Shown in pieces: positions 1-11,015 of a stretch of 64,000 nucleotides of DNA. Origin of the DNA: Holothuria scabra. Its lineage: Eukaryota; Echinodermata; Holothuroidea; Aspidochirotida; Holothuriidae. Every line of letters starts with the position of its first letter. Positions within the stretch are counted from its first letter, which is position 1. The translations under genes were made by a program, and so were the position numbers. The stretch spans positions 11,646,922 through 11,710,921 of the forward strand of contig CM074185.1 of assembly GCA_037179385.1 (NCBI GenBank), given 5' to 3'. The notes under the pieces are model-generated. The model made no database searches. It was given only the letters and a program-made list of their open reading frames with translations, and had not been told where the DNA came from.

Positions 1-85
1 GAATGAATGAATGAATGAATGAATGAATGAATGAATGAATGAATGAATGAATGAATGAATGAATGAATGAATGAATAAATGAAAA
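1..85. repeat. (GAAT)n microsatellite
   Basis: Nineteen uninterrupted GAAT units fill positions 1-76, followed by a few decayed units (AAAT, GAAA). The array begins at the window edge, so its true length is unknown. Confidence 0.98.
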
Positions 86-576
86 TGAAATTTTACAGGA
101 CGGATAGTCAGGCAGCATTTTCACCTTGTAATATGCAAACGCCTGTTTAGCGAACTAAAGTTGTTAAGGAACAGGTCTTCATACAACTACTGTCTTAGAA
201 ATAAAGGATTCCAGCCTGATGAAACATTTTGCTTTTCGTTCGCGAATTCATCACGGCCCGCACTATGAACAACAGTTAAAAGGGCACTGCACTAATGCAG
301 AAGTTGGTGGAACATCTCAATCCGCTTCAAACTTGTAATTGACTTAATAACCTTTTACACATTTGGACTTCTAAACATATTTCCTCTCCTGAAAATTTTT
401 TGCCCCCTTCAGTAGGTTGCCTGGCTACAAACCTGGTCAGAAATGCACTTTAGTTCTACTGTCTTACCCTTTCGTATTTCAGTTTAACACTTCAACATCT
501 TGGTCCGCTTCACTTGCACCTGCAACGAGTTTTCCACGAGGAAAATTGGTCCAATGTAACCTCTCCCATAACATGC
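86..576. other. No recognised gene
   Basis: AT-rich unique-looking sequence. An 80-codon frame at 417-659 runs into the neighbouring MITE and shows no domain, so I treat it as chance. I see no RNA gene or inverted-repeat element here. Confidence 0.5.
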
Positions 577-881
577 TTAAAGGGCCAAACCTCTCATCCC
601 AAACTACAATTTTGGTACAGGGGTACCTAAATTTTCAATTGGTTCAGCTCTTTGATTGACAGCTAATTCAAACAATGCGGAGTACCAAAGCTTATATTAC
701 ACAGCATGAACGGTGCTGAGAGTGTTTTGATTATATAAATTGAGTTTTTCTATACTCACCTTGAAGCAATAAACTGAGATTGTATCTAGATGAGGATGGA
801 TTTCAGACAATTGTGGGAGGGGCTTAAGTAAGAAGGTTAGGAGAATTAGTACTGTTTGGGGTGAGAGAACTGAACCTTTAA
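577..881. mobile_element. MITE-A copy 1 (TTAA-flanked, about 305 bp)
   Basis: The sequence is bounded by TTAA at 577-580 and 878-881. The ends are imperfect inverted repeats of about 28 bp: the left end reads TTAAAGGGCCAAACC and the right end reads TTAAAGGTTCAGTT on the opposite strand, and both continue into a CACCCCAAAC-like block. Two more copies lie at 5752-6056 (inverted) and about 27100-29691 (interrupted). There is no coding capacity. TTAA target duplication with 5'-AG ends fits a non-autonomous Kolobok-like element better than piggyBac (5'-CCY), but the superfamily is inference. Confidence 0.85.
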
Positions 882-2005
882 CGTGGTGGCTGGTATAACT
901 CCTACTCCTACCACAAATTTATTTCAAAGTCAAACTTTTCACTTTATCATGACGAAAATCGTTCAAAAAAAAATAGGATTACTTTAATAACATTATTAAC
1001 CTTCTCTACTGAAGACTGACTTTTCCAATCAATTTCTTGCCCGAAGCGCCAAGCTGTAGTTGCAAAGGTAAGTGGGAGTTCTCACAAGAAGAGAAAAATT
1101 GCCGCACGCTTCGCGCGCATGGGCACATTATGAGTCGCATTGTAAGCTACCCATGATAGGACACAGATATGGCATGTGATTCTAGGAAATACTTGTTACC
1201 ACATGGCGTCACTACTGACGTGGTGACATTCTGTACATAACTTTCAATGCCTGAAACATATTAATATTAAACGTAAGTAACATTTCACTTCAAAGCTAAG
1301 TGAAAATTGTATGTGTTTTTTTTTTTCAAAATGTGACATTTTTATTAAGTTTTATCTAGGTATTGCACGAAAAAAACAAACATATTTGTACCAATTTTCA
1401 CATATTTCTCATTCGGTGTGGAGGGTGCCGTTTCCGGCCATGTGGAGGATTTGAAAAGAAAAAAATTCTTGTACGCTCTGCGCCAACTAATTGTGGCGCT
1501 CCGCTTAGTCCGGTTGACGTTCACCTTCCCTCATACTCATCTATTCCGGAACAACTGACTGACATGGCCTCACCACTTATGACAATTCCTGGATCCGCCA
1601 CTGGCGTGAAACCCCAAGTGGTGATGCATGCGAACTAACTTTGAGCGTCCTTCTAGCTTTTGTAGTTTTGGTAGCTTTGTCTTGGAACGTTTTACTGTTT
1701 AAAGTTAATGCTACTAAAGTGCATACTTTGTTCAACTTGGACTGTGAGTCCTGCACGTAAAAATGGAGACATTTTTTGAAGAACGTTATCCATACAGTGA
1801 AGGGGGTCATGAGGGATATACAAGACAGGAAGGAGGGAAGGGGGCAGATCAATCCAGTTGAAAGATCCAGCAATCTCAGCAGAAGTGACGGTTTTACGAA
1901 ACAATGTCTGGAACAAAACATTTAGGACAAGAGCGGTTCTATCATATTTTGAAAACAGTTACGTCGAAAGCTAGCACCATTTATATTTAGACCCTTTGTA
2001 ATTTT
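882..2005. other. No recognised gene; one short dispersed repeat
   Basis: Apart from the repeat-E fragment at 1426-1513, nothing is recognised. Opposing frames of 70-114 codons at 1363-1921 overlap on both strands and carry no motif. They look like chance frames. Confidence 0.45.
1426..1513 (+). repeat. Dispersed repeat E, fragment 1
   Basis: It carries the block 'TTTCCGGCCAT' followed by 'TGTACGCTCTGCGCCAACT' and 'GGCGCTCCGCTTAG'. The same blocks recur in the same order at 28706-28806 and 38329-38436, and in part at 19222-19283 and 28488-28570. The family is multi-copy in this one window. Its mechanism of spread is not visible from this fragment. Confidence 0.7.
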
Positions 2006-2275
2006 TCAACATTTTTTGGTAACATCTATGATCATGTTTTGCTGTTTATTACTACATCTAATCAAATCCCCATCCACAACACCAAATAAATAAACGCAAG
2101 GTAATTCAAGGTACTCAATGCATGGGTATTTTAAGCCAATTTTAAAGTAAGTGTTCCGGTAGTATGGGGCGACCACTTTGACCGGTCCGTCTTTCAATGA
2201 GAGTAGGTTACGGAATCCTGGTGACACGCTCACATTGTCAATGGAAGATGTGCAGATAATAAGGCCCAAATCAGT
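2006..2275 (-). pseudogene. In-frame continuation downstream of a TGA
   Basis: The frame continues for about 88 codons in exactly the same phase as the upstream exon (2276-2847), separated from it by one TGA at 2278-2276. It ends with a stop near 2006 after a polar tail. The composition is protein-like, with a hydrophobic stretch containing LELPCVYLFGVVDGDL. I do not recognise a domain. It is either the 3' remainder of a gene broken by one nonsense change, a read-through extension, or a chance frame; a chance frame of this length directly in phase is plausible but less likely. Confidence 0.35.
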
Positions 2276-2847
2276 TCATGTTGCACAAATATTTGGGGCG
2301 TTGAGTTGAAAATCTTCTCCAAATTTTTCAACATAAGAGCAGAAACGTTCGTTCAAAGGACGATGACCATTACACACGGTAACATCTGGCTCGGGATAAC
2401 CAAAGTGCAAGTCGTTCGCAACAAACTTGTCAGTCTCATACTTTGGAACAACAGGAGATGGTTTGCAAGGATTGTGAATGGTAGTGAGGCGTGCCCGTAT
2501 CTCCTCACTACCGTTTAGCATTATTATACTCTCGTTAGTAACAATGATTAAATCGACCGATAAATAAGGATAAAGGGAGTTTGTTCTGGGGAAGTTCTCT
2601 CGATCTCGTTCATAAAGTACACCAAGGGCAAGGGCATACAAAGGAGGGCCTGTCTGTTCCAGGGCCAATAAAGGGATGGTGAAGGTTACCTCCATTCTAG
2701 AAGAGGAAAAGCAACTCTCTGGGTGGTCTTGGAACTTCTCATTTAGGTCAAGTGACGTTACGTAACTAACGTCCATAAACACAGGATGTTGATCGCTAGG
2801 AAGACGTCCGGGAAACGCTAGAAACTTTGGTAGATAAAGCTTAATGG
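2276..2847 (-). CDS. Unrecognised protein-coding exon (about 190 codons)
   Basis: On the minus strand a strong acceptor (GTTCTTTTTCATTTTGCAG) ends at 2848, and an open frame runs from 2847 to a TGA at 2278-2276. The frame is open right up to the acceptor with two leftover bases, so it looks like a 3' exon rather than a single-exon gene. No ATG is needed at its start; the first in-frame ATG is 24 codons in. The product is mixed polar and hydrophobic, with an internal YPYLSVDLIIVTNESI segment, several cysteines in the C-terminal half, and no transmembrane helix I am sure of. I cannot name a family. The same phase stays open for about 88 codons beyond the stop (2006-2275), which raises the possibility of a nonsense mutation or recoded TGA. 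It could also be an unusually long chance frame, but length plus acceptor argue for coding. Confidence 0.5.
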
Positions 2848-3544
2848 CTGCAAAATGAAAAAGAACTCAATAGATCAGACCCATATGCCGCCTTGAAGCA
2901 ATCCGTTTAACTTATATATGAAAGTTTGTCTTACATTTGATAATTTGCAGCTAGATTTGGGGGAATGTTTCTGATTTCATTTAGATGCAACGCTGATATT
3001 AGAAGCTGGTCCCAAAAAACGTACAGTGTATACAATAAAAGTTATCAGCAGACATCCCTGTACTCACAATTGTAGCTCAACTGTGACCTATTTTCTAATA
3101 TTCTAATTTCATTTTGAAACGTTTTACGCGGTAAACTTGAGAAAGTTCATCGAGAAATGTTTACATTTGTTACAGAATGTGCATTTGCAGTAAAATTATG
3201 CCGAATGGTTTATTACGGGGAAACCCGTTAAAATACACAAAGTACCCGTCAACCTTAAGGAGATCTCGTCAGTGTTGTGGAAACATCTCGGCATGGACAG
3301 AAAACTGAACGCCAAAACGATTCATATTTTATTACCTGGCAGTATCTGAGTATGACCCCATACTCACCCTTTTAATAAACATAGACTTATGGAGGAACTA
3401 TCTAAACAGCATATGCAAAACGAGCTGCCCACCTATCATTCACCATTAAATGATAGTATAACCATAAAAACGTACCGTAACACTACAACTGACAACAGGA
3501 AAACCCTATTAAAGTGATATTTGACTTCTAAATGTTCAGCCTTT
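2848..3544. other. Likely intron or intergenic; nothing recognised
   Basis: AT-rich sequence immediately upstream (minus strand) of the 2276-2847 exon, so part of it is probably intron. No upstream exon could be identified by eye. Confidence 0.4.
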
Positions 3545-3639
3545 AGTGAGAAAAACATTAAACAATCCAACTGAGTCACAACTGGAAAAGGGAGGTGGCT
3601 GACCCGACTTAAACCAGTTGGTTAGAAACTGAGCCGTAA
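3545..3639 (+). mobile_element. SINE S1, 3' fragment
   Basis: This matches the 3' half of the S1 family seen at 4100-4354 and 18340-18722, including the block AACCAGTTGGTTAGAAACTG and the GAGCCGTAA end. The tRNA-like head is missing, so it is 5'-truncated. It is followed by a short run of CTGACTAATTAATT-type repeats. Confidence 0.7.
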
Positions 3640-4099
3640 TTCCTCATCTGACTAATTAATTAACTGACTCACTTTAAGTTCAATTTTAATGCCGGTCTTG
3701 ATATCTACTCCACTGAAAGAAATATTTTGTGTATTAAATTCCGGTCACACTGCAGCGATTTTAAGCCTTAAATCCCGTCTAGTCAATCCTACATCAGTTA
3801 TGCAGAATTTTTTCCAAGGCTCGAGAAGTGTTCCTAATTTATCACCGCATCAGGTCTGCCATCATTATGTAACTTATCTCTTTCAACAGAGCGATATTTG
3901 TTCTAAATCCAGCCCGGCTGTCCGATAAATGTTTTCTGTCCATGTGACGTCACGAAATAATTAGCTAACATTTCTCTTTCCTGGTCCTATAGTTACAATT
4001 AAGAGTTGGCAAATGTATGACTCTTCCCGACCAGAGATGAAGACGTTTTCATTAAAACTCACTACAATTTGTCTTTGATGTATTCGATCCGAAAACGCC
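3640..4099. other. No gene; a CRE-like palindrome
   Basis: Unique-looking sequence between two S1 copies. It holds a perfect TGACGTCA octamer at 3945-3952. A single octamer is not evidence of a promoter. Confidence 0.4.
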
Positions 4100-4354
4100 A
4101 ACAGCATGTTCAAGTGATTAGAATATGCAATTTGCAGCTTGGATGTGTGGAGTTCTATTCATCACCGGGTCATAACAACGGCTCAAAAATGGAGCCTACT
4201 GTCATTGTGCTTGGTGCTCGTCAATGGAGTAGTGAAAACAAAATGGTGAGCCACAGTTGGAGTAAAGGCTGTGGCCGTTCTGACTTAAACCATGGAGCTA
4301 ATAGGTATTATTTCCATACTTAAACCAAGTGCCAGGTCAGAAACTGAGCCGTAA
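4100..4354 (+). mobile_element. SINE S1, near full-length diverged copy
   Basis: The head is a decayed tRNA-like region (a box-A relic near 4105 and a GAGTTC box-B relic near 4150). It is followed by the family body with CATTGTGCTTGGTGCTCG, GGAGTAGTGAAAACAA and the CAGAAACTGAGCCGTAA end. The same order of blocks is found at 15905-16137 and 6262-6442 on the minus strand and 18340-18722 on the plus strand. Confidence 0.75.
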
Positions 4355-4695
4355 ACATCATCTCGCTAACTAAATCGATCGGAAATCGTTGTAGTGTGAC
4401 CCGCGCTTTAGCAGGCTGTAAGGAATGATGCGTATCTTTTTTGTATAAGGGATGACAGACTGCTCATCAAAAAATCTCCATAAACTAACGATTGTTTTCA
4501 CCCTTGTAAACCTCACGCAATTTTTGGAAGGTATCTAATTTATCCTGAAGAAGGCAGCGATCGGCAGCTAGATATATAGGTACCCCTTCCCATTTCCCTG
4601 GAAATGTGTTATCGATTGTTTCCAATTCACCGCGGAACTTCACGAAAAGTACCACAAACACTAACGTATTTTTAAAAGCGTCTCAATTCATTTTA

Positions 4696-5263
4696 AAGGT
4701 AGTGTGACATGTCAGCAAAAAGCACTGAATTTACTTGGTAGTTACAAAGCAAGGTCTCCTAAATAAGAATCCGTTGAAATTACGTCAATATCTTTTACCG
4801 TTCTCAAGATATACCTCTTCAAAGTTTGAATGTTTCTGAAGCAACTTTTTGGTTATGCAAAAATAGTGATGTTGAGTGTTGCACAGTGTTGACATTTTTT
4901 TTTTGTTAACCCTATATTAATTATCCCTTAATTACTCATCAGATAGTTTATAGTTTGGTGATTGATACTGATGATTTTCAAGGACACGATTTCAACTTTC
5001 AAAATAAATCCTTCAGGAAATACCAATGTTACAACTGCCCTTGAAATAAAGATTGCAAAAACAAAGGATAACATTAGCCATATATGGTATGTCCCTCTCA
5101 TGACATCACAAGATATTTATGCATGATTAAGTGCAAATCAGAAATAAACCTGTAAAATGGCCAATTTTTAACCGATTTTGATGGGAATTGCGGCAATTTT
5201 CTTGGTTTTTAATGCTTTTCACATCAAACACCCAACTTTGTCATTTTGGTGTCACACTACCTT
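4696..5263. mobile_element. MITE-B (TA-flanked, 568 bp)
   Basis: Exact 14-bp terminal inverted repeats AAGGTAGTGTGACA face each other at 4696-4709 and 5250-5263, each followed outward by TA (4694-4695, 5264-5265). A TA duplication is typical of Tc1/mariner-type transposition. No transposase frame lies inside. Only one copy is seen in the window. Confidence 0.7.
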
Positions 5264-5664
5264 TACACTGTTTAGAGTTTGTTCCGATAAGCCGAAAAAA
5301 CAGGAGTAGTTTATATATATTTTGGATAGTTCCTTCCTGTCAACAACATGCAGGTTGCGTAGTGAAGTACACATGAAGTGGCCGCATTAGGTTGTATTGA
5401 TTTAAAAAATACTGTTGTTTTGTTATGTGTGATGAATGAAGCGGAGCAGTTCTGGTTGGCATATATTTATGATGAATTCACAGATCATAAAATATTACAA
5501 GTTGAACAAATCACCATTCATCAACAATGCTAATGCTGAAGACTACGGCAGTCGGTTCTACGCAGCTGATTATTCTAGTTCTTTTCTAAAACATGTAACA
5601 ATGCCTTTTGACTTTAAGTGACAACATAATTGAAATAGTTTTATGTGTAATATAGTTCTTCGTC
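5264..5664. other. No recognised gene
   Basis: Short frames at 5188-5621 have no motif and overlap the MITE edge. Nothing else is seen. Confidence 0.4.
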
Positions 5665-6088
5665 TCGATTTATTGGAACCTACTGCAATTATGCTTGTTG
5701 CTCAGCCTGCTCAGCAAAATCAATGGAGTGGGGAAAACAAGCCAGTGCACCTTAAAGGCTCAATTCTCTCAGCCAAAAGAGTGCCAATTCTCCCAACCTT
5801 CTTATTGAAACCCCTCCCACAATTGTCTGAAATTCATCCTTATCCAGACACAATCTCAGTTCATTGCTTCTGGTGAGTATAGAAAAACTCAATTTATATG
5901 ATCAAAACACTCTCAGTACCGTACATGCTGTGTAATATAAGATTTGGCACTCTTGCATTGTTTGAATTAGCTGTCAATCAAAGAGCTGAGCTAACTCAGA
6001 ATTTTGGTACCCGGGTACCAAAACTGTAGTTTGGGGTGACAGGCCTGGCCCTTTAAGTGGAAAAAGACCGTGCCCTTCTCAACAATCT
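5665..6088 (+). mobile_element. SINE S1 copy split by MITE-A
   Basis: S1 body sequence (CCTACTGCAATTATGCTTG, then TGGAGTGGGGAAAACAAGCC) runs to 5751 and resumes at 6057 with GTGGAAAAAGACCGTG. In the intact copy at 18340-18722 the same blocks are contiguous (AAGCCAGTTAGTTACAAGTGG). The interruption is exactly the TTAA-bounded MITE-A, so the SINE was there first. Confidence 0.75.
5752..6056. mobile_element. MITE-A copy 2 (305 bp, nested in a SINE)
   Basis: Reverse-complement relative to copy 1 and the same length. TTAA lies at 5752-5755 and 6053-6056. The interior contains the paired KpnI-like blocks GGTACCCGGGTACC, and a TTGATTGACAGCTAATTC-type segment is shared with copy 1. Because both copies are 305 bp and well aligned, the family is probably a single amplified deletion derivative. 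Confidence 0.85.
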
Positions 6089-6261
6089 ATGCCAAAAAAT
6101 TCGCAAGTGTCAGTGCAAATCATCAGAATCGTAGCTTTAAACACCAAGGGGGTGGCGCTCCTCTTCCTTTATCTTGGATTCGATCGTAAGCTGAACCCAG
6201 TCCCGAATGCAAATGGCAGCTACCTGCAGTTAGTGATTTATTTACATAGATTGTTGAGCCG

Positions 6262-6442
6262 GCCACGGCTTTTTTCGAGTTGTGTCTCACTGGCTTGTTT
6301 TTCTACACCATTGCTTATGCTGAGGTTTCTTTTTTAAAGTCTTCGGTACGACCTGGTCAAGACTCGAACTCCCAACCTACCAATTCTGATGCTGTAACCA
6401 CTTCACCATGTCTTCGGTCGAGACACCAGAGGGGATCGGGGG
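6262..6442 (-). mobile_element. SINE S1 with best-preserved tRNA head
   Basis: Read on the minus strand, TGGTGAAGTGG (box A consensus TRGYNNANNGG) is at 6408-6398 and GAGTTCGAGTC (box B) at 6371-6361. The S1 body follows (GAAAAACAAGCCAGTGAG at about 6300). Spacing between the boxes is normal for a polymerase III type 2 promoter. The identity of the founder tRNA is not clear. Confidence 0.8.
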
Positions 6443-7250
6443 GGGGGGGGGACTGTGTTAGCAAAATGGGGAGGGGGAAAGGGAAAAGAAGGAAAAAGAA
6501 GAAAATGAGCACCTTACTCATGTTCCTTCCCCATCATCATACCCTAATGCTGGAGCCAGTGGAGTAACTAGACATTTTTAAAAAGGGACGAGCTCCCAGA
6601 CTTTCCGATTTTTTTAACGTGTGACCCGATTTCTTTGGAGACGATTTTTTGTTCCCTTTTTCAAGCACATTTTTGAAAACATGGAGCTGTATTGCTGGAG
6701 AAAATTTTGAAATCTTGGTTTCTTTTATGGGGACTGTGAAAGGTTCGGGAATCACTGAAAAATCTGCTTTTCTTATTGGTGAGTAGGAGACTGCACGGCA
6801 ACCAAAGATTGTTGTTGCTTCACAGTGGAATCTTAGGACTACAAATTAAAGCCCTCCGACAAAATTTTAAGAGTCAAGGGCTTATACTTGAGAAAATTTG
6901 TAACTTAAATTAAATAAGGTTGCTTAGAACCATACCGGGCTTAGCCACATTTAAGGAGTTTTGAGAAAATTGATTTTAAAGTTTATTTTTTATTAAAAAA
7001 TCATAGTACATTATAATAACCCAAAATTGTTAAAACTTTTGATGGTTGTTGAAAAGATATTTGAGGCTGCTGGCTATTACTGGAGAGTTCGTCGCAGTAT
7101 CTTGCTTAACTGCATCATTAGTGGTTTAGCCCAGTATAGCCCACACTACGGTGCTAGATTCTCTAATCAGAGATAACAAATATGCAGAAGCGCAGTTTGA
7201 TAAAATGCTGTTCCTAGATATTTATTCCATTTACAACTGCGTGCGATGCC
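6443..7250. other. No gene; poly-G and a decayed hAT-like end
   Basis: A 13-base G run lies near 6439-6451, followed by purine-rich sequence. CAGTGGAGTAACTAG at about 6558 resembles the CAGTGGCGTARCT termini of the hAT-like element at 27107-29373, suggesting an old relative. No coding evidence. Confidence 0.4.
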
Positions 7251-7682
7251 TCAATTGTCAGCGGTCTGGGTGGGACTACTGCATTTCCTGCCCACCTGTA
7301 TTTGTTTCACCAGGTTCTTCGAAATAGGATACTGCAAAACTATGTAAAATAGTATGGGGCCCACCATTACCATGAACCATACTACATTAAGAAGCAGGGT
7401 AAGTGCTTCAACAACCCCCATCCCAATCTCAACCCCTACCACCCCACCACCAATCAGATGAAATGTTGGTAATAATGTTGTTGCAAAAATGTTCCCTAAA
7501 GATATTAGTATTTTTCTAATGACTACCGTATCAATAATGACGTCTTTGTTTTTCTTGATAATAAAAATTTTCCTTTCTTCTTGTGTATCGCAACCTGCGG
7601 TACAGTAGAAACATTTGGTCCGTTCATTCCATTTCGATGCCCCGCCCTCCCTAAGTTCGGCCATCGTCGACATTGCTGTCAT
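7251..7682 (-). CDS. Hypothetical small membrane protein (143 codons)
   Basis: An ATG-initiated frame at 7682 (further in-frame ATGs at codons 4 and 7) ends with TGA at 7251. The N-terminal third is polar with a Cys cluster (CFYCTAGC). It is followed by a Lys-rich segment and then two hydrophobic stretches, about residues 57-95 and 92-118 (ISLGNIFATTLLPTFHLI and ALTLLLNVVWFMVMVGPIL), which could span a membrane. I do not recognise a family and see no splice signals that extend it. Frames of this length occur by chance in 64 kb, but the orderly polar-then-hydrophobic layout is why I list it. Confidence 0.3.
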   Translation of the reverse strand: MTAMSTMAELREGGASKWNERTKCFYCTAGCDTQEERKIFIIKKNKDVIIDTVVIRKILISLGNIFATTLLPTFHLIGGGVVGVEIGMGVVEALTLLLNVVWFMVMVGPILFYIVLQYPISKNLVKQIQVGRKCSSPTQTADN

Positions 7683-9889
7683 GTTAAAAATAAATTTAAA
7701 AGGCAGTAACTGCGGAAGAAGAACGTGGGGGCTTTAACCCCCAGTTAAAAAGTGGGGAATCTATGACACACCAACACAAATGTGTTGTTATATAGTGTCA
7801 CCTAGAAAATAGAAAACGTTTGGTTAAGGCTTGTTCACCCCCCTTCCCCCCATATTTTCCAATTGCGGCTTCAAGAATTGGCGATAGCAGGGAGAATTTT
7901 TGGTGGGTGCCGAAATTACGAACATGAGATCCGTATCTCAAGGCTGGGTACATGCAGCATAGAACATTCTGAAATTTGTGCCTTTCCAGCCACTTGGAGG
8001 GGAGGGGGTCGCAAAGTTGTATCAGGTCAGCTGCAGGAAGGTTTTTGGCTACGTCAGTGCAGAGAATCTGGGATTCAACTTCTTTATTAGAATACTTTAA
8101 TAAGATCCTTTGCTTCTGAATTGAAGCCAGTTAATTTTACGCCATCCTACTTCCTTTTCTGTGTGTCCACCTTCTGTGTGTTGAAGTGGGATTTGTACAA
8201 ACACAATAGATGGTTTGTCACATATGGTCTCTCTGTGTTTGTTGGTTAGGCAGCTTTGGCACAACTAACAAACAGATCTACTTCAGAGCCAAAGAAATGT
8301 CATTAAATAGAGGATGCTATGTAACTTATTAAAGCAAAATAATCATCATACATTTAGTACTTGACAATATGAAAACATAGTTGCAATGACTTCATTTTGA
8401 GTCAAATGTGGGTTAGCCTAGTCTGGTTCTCAATAACTCTAATGAAAGAAAATCCATGAAAATAGCAGTGTAGTTGCCAATATCACATGATGATCTGATG
8501 ATTATGCCATTTCAAGAGTTCGGAGAAGTTTACCAAACTGATTTAAGAGCGAACACAACTGAATCAGGAACTGCAATTTGCTGCGCGGGAAGTGCGCGAA
8601 AAATTTTGCATTTTCTGAAACAATAATTACAAAAATTGAGATTTTATTTGGGAGAATTCGAAAACCTCACTAAAAGAGTAAGGAAAATCTATCACTGAAT
8701 GGTGTCACAATTAGCAAATTTCCGAATTCTTCACCTCTCAGGGCCAGGGGCAATGGCCCCTGTCTCCTCCCTTGTAGCTACGTTACTACACCTGTTGAAG
8801 AGGTCACTGAGACGTCATACTGCCAAAGAACTTGACTATTTACTTCAAGTTCAAGGTATAAATAAGTCTCTTCTAGCGAGCATGCATGATCTTAACCCAA
8901 TTTATCGAAACTTTTTCAAGTTAGCCGTTCACTCCAGGATCAGGTAACACCATCGTCTATCGATCGATGAAACCAAGTCTCAGATTTGCGGGCAACTTAG
9001 TAGCAAAATTGTCCTGGCATCTTTGACAGGGTAAAATGAACCGAACAGTAGGTTAAATTTGAGAATAAATAAGCTTTCGAATGCATCGTGTGGCTGCTCT
9101 CAGAGTGCAGTCATATTGACCAGAGGGTGGGTGCCACCTGGAACGGGAGCATCATGGTTCCATGGCCTTTTGTTGGGTGAAGAAGGCTACTCCTCATCTC
9201 GGACGTTTTTCAAACTTGTAGGGGGCATTAATCTGTAAAAAAGAGTTTAATCCTATTTTGCATTTTCCTCAGCAGCCTGGTGAGCGTTCCCTTTCCGGGA
9301 ACCGTTGGGGGTAGGTCTAAAATTTGGAACCCAAACGATTTCTAATGATACCCTTTGGAAATAAAAAAAAACCCTTTCTTAGTATAGTTCATGGAAACTA
9401 GAAAAATCCCAAAAGGTATCACACAATGGCGGAGCTACCACACCGTGCCGGAGCTACCATACGGTCACCATACGGTCAGAGGGGGCCATCGCACGCTCTG
9501 ACGGACTAAAATTGCCTTAGGTTTCTAGCACCATCTTTTTACATGGCAATAAAGACCATTCTAGAAATTGAGTTCCACCACTGCAAATGCATAAACCAAA
9601 TCTTAAAAAAAAAATCAAAATCATATGGAAATCCGTCGTTTGCGACATGTTGAAACCCTTAGGTTGATGGAATTTGGGCAAAGGGTCCCAAAGAGACTGG
9701 GTATAGACCTACTGAAGAATTAGATTAATTACTCCTAATTAAAACGAGCATGGTTTCACATTAGTAGATTCTATGCCTTTACCGCTGGACATTAATAGCT
9801 TGACCTTGATTTCCGAATCCAATGAAGTGATGTATTTTGGGGATTAATCTCAAGATACTGGAAATCCTTTTTCAAAACAAATTTACGGC
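7683..9889. other. No recognised gene
   Basis: A GGGGGCTTTAACCCCC hairpin lies near 7726. At 8740-8795 a GGGGCAATGGCCCC palindrome and CTTGTAGCTACGTTACTAC resemble a decayed CAGTGGCGTAGC-type transposon end in reverse. At 9280-9720 there are CCCTTTGG and AAAGGGTCCCAAA words also found near 18990-19030, so the 9-11 kb and 19-21 kb repeats may begin further upstream than the part I can align. Confidence 0.4.
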
Positions 9890-11015
9890 TTGTTGTTTAA
9901 TATGACTGTAGAATTGAATTCGAATTAGTTACCACGTGATCTTGAACCAAGAAAACCAGTCCGAAATTAGTGAAGTTATGCATGAAAATAAATTAAAAAC
10001 TGCCGGAAAAGGATGAAAAATTTCTAAACCAATCTGTCATTTTTTTTCCTAATTTGCGACAAAAACCTTATCAAAATAACTCCTTTCTCAGACGCTGATG
10101 ACAGGTTGGCCATCAATTTTTTGGTGTTAGGCAGCGATTTATGAATTTTTGGTAGCACATAAGTGACTGTTCAGCTGAATTAAAACTACAAACTATAAAC
10201 CAACAACGTGGGAATGAACACGCCGCCAAATGCCAGTGCTTTACCACCTGTTCCATGAACCGCCCCCTTGATACACGAATGAAACTAGAGTGGTTGAGAG
10301 GTATTATTCTTTTTTTCAGAGGTCGGGGTAAGGCAGATTATACAATTTGGAGCGGTATCACTCCCAGAAGTAGGCTAGCCTAGTGCGCTACTCATTCGCA
10401 ATTTACATTACACGCGAAACAGACGTGTCAGGGATATATACAGTGCCTAGTTCGTGTTACCCTGTACTTTGTGCTCCTTCGTCTGACTACCTATTTTAAT
10501 TCCCAAGTATATAAATAATATCGCAGAGTTTTGTGCAAAATTTCCATCATTTTACCCAAAAGGGCATTTTATATTTTAGACAAGGTCGACGTCAAGGTAT
10601 TTGGATAGGGAGGGGGCTAAGCATTAGTCAAGTTCTTTTCACAATGTTTTGCGAATGAAGGGACGGTCTCCCCCTGTCACCCCCTGGCGGCCCCTGGTTT
10701 TAGACAATCAAAGTGTCATTAGCTCATGATTGTCGGCTGCAGCCGCATTAAATTATTGTTTTAAAAAAACGTTTCCTCAAAAGTAAAAGTCATGTGTCTA
10801 TCTCTCCTCAGCCAAATTTCGAATTTTAGGGATTATGTTTAGTTCTTTTCCCCTGATCCATAGACCAAATCGATAGCATGTGTACGCATTAATTTCATGG
10901 GTAACCCTTTATCTTTTTTCATCGATCTGTATTATTGCTATTAGATCCTCAGAGACCCTCAGAAGTGAGCCACAAAGTAACACAAAAAAGGACATGGTAT
11001 GTGTCTCAGCCTTTT
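9890..11015 (+). repeat. Diverged repeat F, copy 1
   Basis: This aligns by eye, block after block and in the same order, with 19432-21010. Shared blocks include GATCTTGAAC, CCAAATGCCAGTGC, TATTATTCTTTTTTTCAGAG, GATTATACAATTTGGA, TACTCATTCGCA and AGTAACACAAAAAAGG. The pair is heavily diverged and copy 2 carries about 450 extra bases. No consistent reading frame is shared, so it is more likely an old transposon or non-coding duplication than paralogous exons. Both copies keep a strong polypyrimidine tract plus CAG. Confidence 0.65.
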
